Source: Deltaproteobacteria bacterium (lineage in GTDB: Bacteria; Myxococcota_A; SURF-8). From it: a stretch of 12,380 nt of DNA. The stretch lies in contig JAKQSH010000493.1 of the NCBI GenBank assembly GCA_029570245.1, forward strand, positions 1 to 12,380, written 5' to 3'. The translations under genes and the position numbers were made by a program. The notes below the pieces were generated by a model that saw only the letters and a program-made list of their open reading frames with translations, was not told the origin of the DNA and made no database searches. Shown one piece after another: positions 1 through 5,424 of the stretch; the stretch's first letter is position 1; each line of letters starts with the position of its first letter.

Positions 1-53
1 CAAAGAAAGGACGGGACGCGCCTTGTTTTGCGCGCTGCCCCTGTCGGGTCACC

Positions 54-98
54 GTTTGCGCCGTCGGGCGTGCGCAAACTCGGACTGCTGCGCAGTCC
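54..98. repeat. Two adjacent inverted repeats
   Basis: GTTTGCGC (54-61) pairs with GCGCAAAC (72-79) across a 10-base loop. Three bases later GGACTGC (82-88) pairs with GCAGTCC (92-98) across TGC. Both pairings are perfect. Neither is followed by a clean T-run, so they do not look like ordinary terminators. Their role is unknown. Confidence 0.6.
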
Positions 99-220
99 TC
101 AAACATGTGCGCCCGCTTTTTCCTCCGTCGCCGCACTGCGCGCAAAAGGGCGCGGAAGAATGCGGCGCTTTTTCACGGAGTGGCGGTCGTTTGGGTTTTA
201 AGGCTGCGTAATACCGCACA

Positions 221-241
221 TGCGCGCGCGAAGCGCGCGCA
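221..241. repeat. GC-alternating hairpin repeat, copy 1
   Basis: This is a perfect 9-bp inverted repeat of alternating G and C (TGCGCGCGC against GCGCGCGCA) closed by the triloop GAA. A 24-base block containing it (218-241) recurs exactly at 9749-9772 in the same orientation. The alternating purine-pyrimidine arms would form a very stable hairpin and are prone to Z-DNA. It lies about 90 bp upstream of the ApbE gene. Confidence 0.75.
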
Positions 242-332
242 GTCGTTCCGTTAGCAGCTTCGAATTGCACTTTGCGATAAAATTGGCTAGTCTTTCCGGG
301 TAAAAGCCGGAGTCGATTTCATGGAGGTCGCC

Positions 333-1460
333 ATGTCTTTAAAAATCAGCACTCTGAAATACATGATGCTGACGACTTTATTCTGTTGTCTCATTGTCTG
401 CGCCGTCGTGCGTCCCGTTGCGGCCCAGCCGACCGTAAAATGCATTCAGGCCGGGGAGGCCTCGGATATTCTGGAAGTGGACGACGGCTGGTGGGAAGAC
501 CGTCGCCTGATATACAACGGCATTCCGGCGCGCATACTTTTGTTGCTGGGACATAAACGTTCCGGGCAGGCCGGAAGCATCGCCGAAAAAGTCTGGTGCG
601 AATTCGAGCGGTTGGGGCGCATCGCCAACGCCTTCGATCCCTCGTCGGAAATTTCCGGGCTGAACCTGCAGAGCAAAGAAGGCCCGCAACTGCTTTCTTC
701 CGATCTTACGCTTATGTTGCGCGCCGCGAAGAAAATACACCAGCTTTCCGAAGGCGCTTTCGATCCGACTTTGTGGCCGCTTAAAACCCTGTGGCGCGAA
801 GCGGCAGAGCGCGGTCGGGCGCCAGACGAAAACGAGTTGCGCGCCGCCCTGGCCCACAGCGGATTCGAAAAAGTTCAACTGGCCGGACGTGGACGGACTG
901 AAGCGATTTTCAGTGATCCTCTTATTCAGCTTGATCTCGGCGGAACAGCCAAGGGCTATGCGGTCGAACGCATCCTTGAGCTGATACGTCAGCTGGGCGG
1001 CAAAGCGGCGCTGGTGCAGCTGGGCGGCGAAGTGGCCGTTTTCGGCTCGCGCGGCGAAGAGCCGTGGAAAATAGGCGTACAGCATCCGCTGGATGCCGGA
1101 AAAGTCTGGGGCGTCATCGAAAATCCAGGCGATCTGCGCGTCTCGACCAGCGGTGTTTACAGGCAGACGTTTGAAATCGCCGGAAAACGCTACAGCCATA
1201 TATTCGATTCACACACCGGCCAACCGTTGCCCGAAAAGATTCTGAGCGTAACTCTGATAAAAATCGGGCCGGGCGGCTCCAGCGCCGAACTGGATTCTGC
1301 CGCCACGGCTGTAATGGCGCTGGGCGTGGAAAAAGGGTTGAAGCTGGCCGGTCAACTGGGGGTGGAAGCGCTGATAATCACAAACGAAGACGGCAGATTG
1401 AATGAGTATAAAACCGCAAACCTTGACAGATTTTTCACCCGCACGGAAACTCAGCCGTAA
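333..1460 (+). CDS. apbE: Exported FAD:protein FMN transferase (ApbE family)
   Basis: ApbE enzymes attach FMN, taken from FAD, to a threonine or serine of target proteins such as RnfG or NqrC in the periplasm, using Mg2+. Family motifs are visible in order (375-residue numbering): FDPSSEISGLN (101-111), GAFDPT (141-146), DLGGTAKGYA (201-210), GGEV (231-234), STSGVYRQTF (271-280), RYSHIFDSHTG (286-296) and the metal-site region ELDSAATA (319-326). Length is normal for the family. A Sec signal peptide is seen at residues 1-31, ending VAA before Gln32. No lipobox is seen, so this looks like a periplasmic enzyme rather than a lipoprotein. I chose ATG 333 because GGAGG lies 5 bases before it. An in-frame ATG at 321 with a weaker GGAG is the alternative and adds four residues. 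No obvious FMN-binding substrate protein lies in the window. Confidence 0.92.
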   Translation: MSLKISTLKYMMLTTLFCCLIVCAVVRPVAAQPTVKCIQAGEASDILEVDDGWWEDRRLIYNGIPARILLLLGHKRSGQAGSIAEKVWCEFERLGRIANAFDPSSEISGLNLQSKEGPQLLSSDLTLMLRAAKKIHQLSEGAFDPTLWPLKTLWREAAERGRAPDENELRAALAHSGFEKVQLAGRGRTEAIFSDPLIQLDLGGTAKGYAVERILELIRQLGGKAALVQLGGEVAVFGSRGEEPWKIGVQHPLDAGKVWGVIENPGDLRVSTSGVYRQTFEIAGKRYSHIFDSHTGQPLPEKILSVTLIKIGPGGSSAELDSAATAVMALGVEKGLKLAGQLGVEALIITNEDGRLNEYKTANLDRFFTRTETQP

Positions 1461-1665
1461 TTTCCGGTGGTATCTGCCTTTAGTTTTGAATACGTTCCGT
1501 ATTTGAGTCTTGACAAAATGCTGCGAATCCTGTTTGCTGAATAAATAAGTTCTTTTCATATGTTGTTGTGCCTCGAATCAATATTTCAAATCTGATTTCC
1601 TCCGGTGTATGCGGAGAGTGCGTTTTCCGGCGGTAAATCTGAAGAAACAAAGCTGAGGAGTTGCC
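1461..1665. other. Intergenic gap before the first Gly-Glu lipoprotein
   Basis: This AT-richer gap has no gene. It contains a 6-bp inverted repeat with loop TTC (AATACG 1489-1494, CGTATT 1498-1503) and a 5-bp one (CTCCG/CGGAG near 1600-1616). Neither has a T-run. A perfect TTGACA at 1510-1515 has no matching -10 box at 16-18 bases. The promoter of the next gene is probably here, but I cannot place it. Confidence 0.4.
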
Positions 1666-3036
1666 ATGAAAGTTAAATCCGGCTTTTTGGGAGTTCTGTT
1701 TGTGAGCCTGCTTGTCATTCTGGCTCTGCCGCTTTTTTATGCCTGCGGCAGTGATGATTCCGGCGAGGGCGAGGGCGAAGGCGAGGGCGAGGGTGAAGGT
1801 GAAGGCGAAGGTGAAGGTGAAGGCGAGGGTGAAGGTGAAGGTGAAGGCGAGGGTGAAGGCGAAGGCGAGGGTGAAGGCGAAGGTGACGAAGACGGCGACG
1901 CCGAAATTGAACCAGAAGGCGACAATATTCCCGATTATTGCAGCCTCTACAATTTCGACGACATCGAAGTCGAATCTGCCGTAGTCGGCACGCATACCGA
2001 TCCCGACACCAGCAATAAATATCCTTACTGGACGTACAAAGGCATCGACTCCAGAGAAGCTCCGACCCGTATGATTACCGTTTCAAACTACGGCATACGC
2101 GGCGCCAGCACCAGCGGCGGAATATTTGAAATCGAAAGCAAACACACCAGCATGGAAACCTGCGACATGTGCATAGTCGCCTACAGCGGATGCAGTTACA
2201 AGGAAGACGGCGTGCGCATTCAGTGCGAAAAAGCCTATATGCCCCGAACCCTTACCGATGCCTACAGCGGCAATTACATGATTAACAGGCTGGCAGAGGA
2301 AGACGGCGGAAAATACAGTGTCAGTCTTAACGAAATCGAAATGGTCGAAGTCACCATTAAGAGCGACTACACCACCAAAGTCGTCCCCGGCGGCGATACC
2401 TGGTGCATTAATTACATGGAGTTCAGCACCGTCGCTCACTCACCGGCCTATGTGGACATGAATCCGCCGGAAGGTCTGAGCTGCGATTACCCGGAAGGAC
2501 CTTATTATTTCAGAGGTCCGCTTCCTGGTAAGAAAACTCCCGAACCCGGTACGGTTCCGCCGATGAGCTGGGAAGGCGCCTACTACGCCGGTGAAGAAGT
2601 GGGACTCGATCTGGCTCAGTACAAGTGCGATCACCCCGAAGTGAAATCGCTCTTCATCATAGCCGGCGCCGGCTGGTGTCCGGCCTGCAAACAGCTCATG
2701 GAAGAGTACATCTGCCCCTCAGGCGGAATCTACGATCAGGTAAAGGCGCAGAACGGCGAGTTCCTGTTCGTATGGGGGCAGGACGGTCAGGGTTATGCCT
2801 GCACCAACGAATACGCCGACTCCAAGGTTACTTTCTACGGCTGCGACGGCGGCTACCGCATTGCCGATGTTGACAACAATGCCGGAAGACGCGTAATTTT
2901 TGAGAACGAAATGGGCGAATACATCCCCTGGAAGGGCGTTGTCCGCATGTCGGACATGAAGCTTGTAATGCAGGCCGACGATGAGAATCTGGATTTCGTC
3001 GGTGTGGCCGAAGACATTAATAACGGCGAAGAATAA
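1666..3036 (+). CDS. Cys-rich lipoprotein with Gly-Glu linker and thioredoxin-fold domain
   Basis: The 456-residue product has a lipoprotein signal peptide ending FYA-Cys27, a somewhat atypical lipobox. It continues GSDDS and then twenty Gly-Glu units (33-72), a DEDGD-type acidic stretch, a cysteine-rich middle domain (about 93-270) and a C-terminal thioredoxin-like domain (about 310-445). The thioredoxin part is shown by AGWCPACK with C338-P-A-C341 after a hydrophobic strand, and a likely cis-proline at P421 (YIPWKGVV). Beyond the lipid cysteine there are 13 cysteines, including a second CxxC (C166-D-M-C169) in the middle domain, so disulfides are expected. GAGGAG ends 5 bases before the ATG. 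It probably sits on the outer membrane or cell surface and acts in thiol-disulfide exchange. This is inferred from the fold; the substrate is unknown and the middle domain is not recognised. Confidence 0.8.
   Translation: MKVKSGFLGVLFVSLLVILALPLFYACGSDDSGEGEGEGEGEGEGEGEGEGEGEGEGEGEGEGEGEGEGEGEGDEDGDAEIEPEGDNIPDYCSLYNFDDIEVESAVVGTHTDPDTSNKYPYWTYKGIDSREAPTRMITVSNYGIRGASTSGGIFEIESKHTSMETCDMCIVAYSGCSYKEDGVRIQCEKAYMPRTLTDAYSGNYMINRLAEEDGGKYSVSLNEIEMVEVTIKSDYTTKVVPGGDTWCINYMEFSTVAHSPAYVDMNPPEGLSCDYPEGPYYFRGPLPGKKTPEPGTVPPMSWEGAYYAGEEVGLDLAQYKCDHPEVKSLFIIAGAGWCPACKQLMEEYICPSGGIYDQVKAQNGEFLFVWGQDGQGYACTNEYADSKVTFYGCDGGYRIADVDNNAGRRVIFENEMGEYIPWKGVVRMSDMKLVMQADDENLDFVGVAEDINNGEE
1762..1881 (+). repeat. 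Hexanucleotide GGYGAR tract, 20 units (Gly-Glu)
   Basis: There are twenty uninterrupted 6-base units, each GGC or GGT followed by GAA or GAG, all reading Gly-Glu. GGA and GGG never encode the glycine. Every GGT here is followed by GAA. The tract encodes the flexible acidic linker just after the lipidated cysteine. Gain or loss of units keeps the frame and changes only linker length. Confidence 0.97.
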
Positions 3037-3056
3037 TTTCCGGCGCACCCCGCGCC

Positions 3057-3065
3057 TGCTATAAT
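3057..3065 (+). promoter_or_regulatory. Extended -10 promoter candidate
   Basis: TGCTATAAT matches the extended -10 consensus TGnTATAAT exactly. No convincing -35 box lies 16-18 bases upstream, which extended -10 promoters often do without. The predicted start (about 3072) would place the hairpin at 3076-3099 at the very 5' end of the message for the operon beginning at 3146. A chance match is possible. Confidence 0.45.
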
Positions 3066-3075
3066 GTGTCCCTGC

Positions 3076-3107
3076 GCGGGCGCGGAATTCCGCGCCCGCT
3101 CTTTTGT
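3076..3107 (+). terminator. Rho-independent terminator after the CPAC lipoprotein gene
   Basis: A perfect 10-bp GC stem (GCGGGCGCGG 3076-3085 with CCGCGCCCGC 3090-3099) closes on AATT and is followed by TCTTTTGT. It lies 39 bases after the stop codon of the upstream gene and 46 bases before the next start. The T-run is broken by C and G, so some read-through is likely. Confidence 0.75.
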
Positions 3108-3145
3108 CTGAAGGTGTTGTGAACTGGAATCCGGGAGAAAAAAAC

Positions 3146-4171
3146 ATGCGGAAAAATCTGATTGCGGCGTTTGTGCTTCTGATGCTCATATTTGTGCTTC
3201 CGGCCTGCGGCGGCAGCGATGATTCCGGTGAAGGCGAAGGCGAGGGCGAAGGCGAGGGTGAAGGCGAGGGCGAAGGTGAAGGTGAAGGCGAGGGCGAAGG
3301 TGAAGGTGAAGGCGAGGGTGAAGGCGAAGGCGAGGGCGAAGGCGAGGGTGAAGGTGAAGGCGAGGGCGAGGGCGAAGGCGATCTGGAGTGTGAATCAGGT
3401 ATGCCGCTTGTAAGCGTAAGCGGTCGCACCATCGACGCCGACGGTCAGCCGGTGGCGCAGGCTCTGGTAAGCCTCTGCATCACTCCTGTTGGCGGCAGTC
3501 CGCTCTGTCTCACTCCCGTAAGCTCCGGCGACGACGGAAGCTACACCGTTTCAGCCAATCGCTGCGTCGAAAAAGCATCCATCCGTTTCCTTGTTCCTGA
3601 AGAGCCGGTTACACACTCCATAATGGCCTGTCCGGTGCCGCTTGCGGGTGGAGCCGAAGTTGACATGGGCGATGCCGCCCGTCTGGTGGCTGTACCCGAA
3701 GTGCAGCGCGAAACGCTGGGTGACGAATCGCAGCCGCACACAGTGACCGCAGCCGACGGAAGCCGGCTGATTGTAATTCCCGATCAGATCAGGGCCATGG
3801 AAAGCGATCCTTACAACGCCATCCGCATTCTCGTCTGGGATGTGGAAAGCTGGGGCTGGCCCTGTTTCGTCGATCCGGCCAATCCGCCGGAAGCCTTGCT
3901 GGCCATACTTCCGGAAGCCGAAATGAAAAGCTCCGCTTCGGCGCATCTGAAAATGCCCAACGTTTCCGGTCTGGCTGCGGATTCCGCCGTTGACTTCTAT
4001 GTGCTGGGCGGTGTGGCTACTCCGCTGTTCGACGGCGAATATCTTGATGAAGGCGTGTGGGCGCCCGTCAGCAGCGGTGCGGTTTCCTCCGATGGCGCGA
4101 CCGTTTCGTCCGAAGGAGGCGAAGGTCTGCCTTTCTTTACCTGGGCCGGCTACAAAGCTGTTGCACGCTGA
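3146..4171 (+). CDS. Gly-Glu linker lipoprotein with carboxypeptidase-regulatory-like domain
   Basis: The 341-residue product has a clear lipoprotein signal (VLPA-Cys21), then GGSDDS and 25 Gly-Glu units (28-77). Next is a stretch like the carboxypeptidase regulatory-like (transthyretin-type) beta-sandwich at about 89-140: VSVSGRTIDADGQPV, then DDGSYTVSA. The remainder (about 150-341) is probably all beta, with no motif I recognise, ending in a Gly/Ser-rich stretch and WAGYKAV. I chose ATG 3146 because it starts the signal peptide and has GGGAG 8 bases ahead. An open frame reaches back to 3104, but the extra residues would spoil the signal peptide. It is the first gene of a closely packed operon with two thioredoxin-like lipoproteins and a barrel. 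A structural or binding role at the cell surface is inferred. Confidence 0.72.
   Translation: MRKNLIAAFVLLMLIFVLPACGGSDDSGEGEGEGEGEGEGEGEGEGEGEGEGEGEGEGEGEGEGEGEGEGEGEGEGEGDLECESGMPLVSVSGRTIDADGQPVAQALVSLCITPVGGSPLCLTPVSSGDDGSYTVSANRCVEKASIRFLVPEEPVTHSIMACPVPLAGGAEVDMGDAARLVAVPEVQRETLGDESQPHTVTAADGSRLIVIPDQIRAMESDPYNAIRILVWDVESWGWPCFVDPANPPEALLAILPEAEMKSSASAHLKMPNVSGLAADSAVDFYVLGGVATPLFDGEYLDEGVWAPVSSGAVSSDGATVSSEGGEGLPFFTWAGYKAVAR
3227..3376 (+). repeat. Hexanucleotide GGYGAR tract, 25 units (Gly-Glu)
   Basis: There are twenty-five uninterrupted Gly-Glu units with the same GGC/GGT and GAA/GAG mix as the tract at 1762-1881, in the same orientation. GGT is always followed by GAA. It directly follows the CGGSDDS start of the mature lipoprotein. 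Confidence 0.97.
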
Positions 4172-4186
4172 GCGGAGAAGCTGGCC

Positions 4187-4849
4187 TTGAAGCACTTTTC
4201 GCTTATCGCCGTCTGTCTGCTGCTGCTTCTGTGCGCAGCCTGCGAAAAATACACTGCGGCCTATGAAGCCGACGCTTCCGGCGACGGCGACGAAGATATT
4301 TCCGAACGCGACGGCGACGAATCAGAAATCTCCGAAGAAGCCGAAAACGCTGAGAACGGGTACGATTATCCGCCGGGTCCCTACGGCGGCGAAATCGGCG
4401 ACATCATGGCCGACTGGACGCTGTTGGATTGCGACGGAAAGGAGGTTTCGCTTTCGGACTATTACGGGACAGCGGCGGCTGTTCTCATAAACAGTTCGGC
4501 GGGCTGGTGTACCTACTGCCGGCGCGAGACTCCCAAACTTCAGGAATGGCACACCGAATACGCCGGAGACGGTCTGGTCATATTGCAGGCGCTTTTCGAA
4601 AACAACGCCGCCAGGCCGGCGGATGCGGCGTTCTGTGCAGGCTGGCGCGATCAGTACGAGCTTACTTATCCGGTGCTGGTCGATCCGGAAAAGATATTCT
4701 CGGATTATTATCTGATTCCCGGCCAGACCGGCGGCACGCCTTTAAGCGTGGTGCTGGATGCCGATATGAAGATTCGTTTCAAACACGAAGGCGACATTTC
4801 GGATTCGATACTGGAACGGATACTGAAGCTTCTTGAAGACGGTCGCTGA
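4187..4849 (+). CDS. TlpA/thioredoxin-like lipoprotein (CTYC active site)
   Basis: The 220-residue product has a signal peptide ending CAA-Cys19 (lipobox imperfect at -3), an acidic DGDE-type linker (about 28-58), and a TlpA/AhpC-type thioredoxin domain (about 70-218). Supporting marks are the DWTLLDCDGKEVSLSDYYG opening, the active site GWC108-T-Y-C111, and a likely cis-proline P185 in GGTPLSVVLD. Proteins of this type reduce or isomerise disulfides outside the cytoplasm, or take part in cytochrome c maturation. The exact role here is unknown. The start codon is TTG at 4187, with GGAG 10 bases ahead. No ATG or GTG fits the signal peptide. It starts 15 bases after the previous stop codon, so it is co-transcribed. 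Confidence 0.85.
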   Translation: MKHFSLIAVCLLLLLCAACEKYTAAYEADASGDGDEDISERDGDESEISEEAENAENGYDYPPGPYGGEIGDIMADWTLLDCDGKEVSLSDYYGTAAAVLINSSAGWCTYCRRETPKLQEWHTEYAGDGLVILQALFENNAARPADAAFCAGWRDQYELTYPVLVDPEKIFSDYYLIPGQTGGTPLSVVLDADMKIRFKHEGDISDSILERILKLLEDGR

Positions 4850-4860
4850 GGGAGGATTTC

Positions 4861-5421
4861 ATGCGGATAAAACTGACGTTATTGCCGGCGCTTGTGCTGC
4901 TGGCGATGGTTTCATGCAAAAGCGCGCCCGAAACAAAACCCGCCGACAGCGGAGCTGTTACGGCTGCGACGGCTGAAGAAAAAACCGCCGAAGCTCTGCC
5001 GGCTGCGGACTTCACCCTGCGCGACGACAAAGGACGCATGCAGAGCCTCTCATCATACAAAGGCAAAGTAGTCTGGCTGACGTTCTGGGCCACCTGGTGC
5101 CACGCCTGCAAAAACGAAATGAAACATCTGGCCGCCCTCAAACGCGAACTGGGAGACGCCGATTTCGAAGTGCTGGCCATCGACACCGACGGTCCCGACC
5201 GCGTAAGCGAGGCCCAGGCTCAGGCGCGTGCATTGGGCGTGAACTTTCCGGTTCTGTTCGATTCCGACAGCCGTGTGATGTCCAAATACAATCCTTCCGG
5301 CGAACTGCCATTCTCTGTGCTCATCGACCGCAAAGGCATGCGTCGCCACGTCCAGCGCGGTTTTCTGGCCGGAGAAGGCGCGGCCATCGAAGAACGCATC
5401 AGAGCGCTGCTGGCGGAGTGA
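4861..5421 (+). CDS. TlpA-family thiol-disulfide oxidoreductase lipoprotein (CHAC active site)
   Basis: The 186-residue product has a lipoprotein signal (AMVS-Cys19), a short Ala/Thr/Glu-rich spacer (20-46) and a complete TlpA/ResA-like thioredoxin domain. It shows ADFTLRDDKGRMQSLSSYKG, then VVWLTFWATWC80-H-A-C83, DFEVLAIDTDG, and the cis-proline P150 in GELPFSVLID. The domain is the closest of the three thioredoxin-fold proteins here to classical TlpA. GGAGG sits 5 bases before the ATG and the gap from the previous gene is 11 bases. It differs from its neighbour in active-site dipeptide and linker, which suggests partners in one redox relay rather than a simple duplication. That relation is inferred. 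Confidence 0.9.
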   Translation: MRIKLTLLPALVLLAMVSCKSAPETKPADSGAVTAATAEEKTAEALPAADFTLRDDKGRMQSLSSYKGKVVWLTFWATWCHACKNEMKHLAALKRELGDADFEVLAIDTDGPDRVSEAQAQARALGVNFPVLFDSDSRVMSKYNPSGELPFSVLIDRKGMRRHVQRGFLAGEGAAIEERIRALLAE

Positions 5422-5424
5422 GCC

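Larger units (their letters stand above)
1..320. other. Gene-free, hairpin-dense GC-rich intergenic region
   Basis: I find no credible gene here. The short open frames on both strands give Arg/Cys/Pro-rich translations with no start signal or recognisable domain. The stretch holds back-to-back inverted repeats: an 8-bp stem (54-61 with 72-79), a 7-bp stem with loop TGC (82-88 with 92-98), and a 9-bp GC stem with loop GAA (221-241). The texture resembles a dispersed intergenic repeat or the remains of one. From about 245 to 320 the base composition becomes ordinary and this part should carry the promoter of the ApbE gene. A TAAAAT at 278-283 is a possible -10 box, but no good -35 box is correctly placed. 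Confidence 0.55.

Noticed and set aside
23..270. Short open frames on both strands at the left edge
   Set aside because: The translations are Arg/Cys/Pro-rich with no domain, no ribosome site and many hairpins underneath. They are better explained as non-coding repeat DNA.
1510..1515. Perfect TTGACA as a -35 box
   Set aside because: Positions 16-18 bases downstream read roughly TTTGCT, a poor -10 box. A lone hexamer match is not enough to call a promoter.
1565..1660. Riboswitch-like elements upstream of the first Gly-Glu gene
   Set aside because: Short stems and a GAAACAAAGC stretch loosely recall a cyclic-di-GMP riboswitch, but the conserved core and paired helices are absent.
1762..1881. 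Phase-variable on/off switching by the repeat tract
   Set aside because: The unit is six bases, so slippage cannot shift the frame. Only length variation is supported.
1737..3413. Lys/Arg-Ala/Val repeat peptides in the second plus-strand frame
   Set aside because: They are frame shadows of the GGYGAR tracts. The Gly-Glu frame is the one with a lipoprotein signal before it and folded domains after it.
2719..3432. Minus-strand frame encoding a long Ser-Pro repeat
   Set aside because: It is the antisense reading of the 25-unit Gly-Glu tract. There is no ribosome site, and it overlaps two well-supported plus-strand genes.
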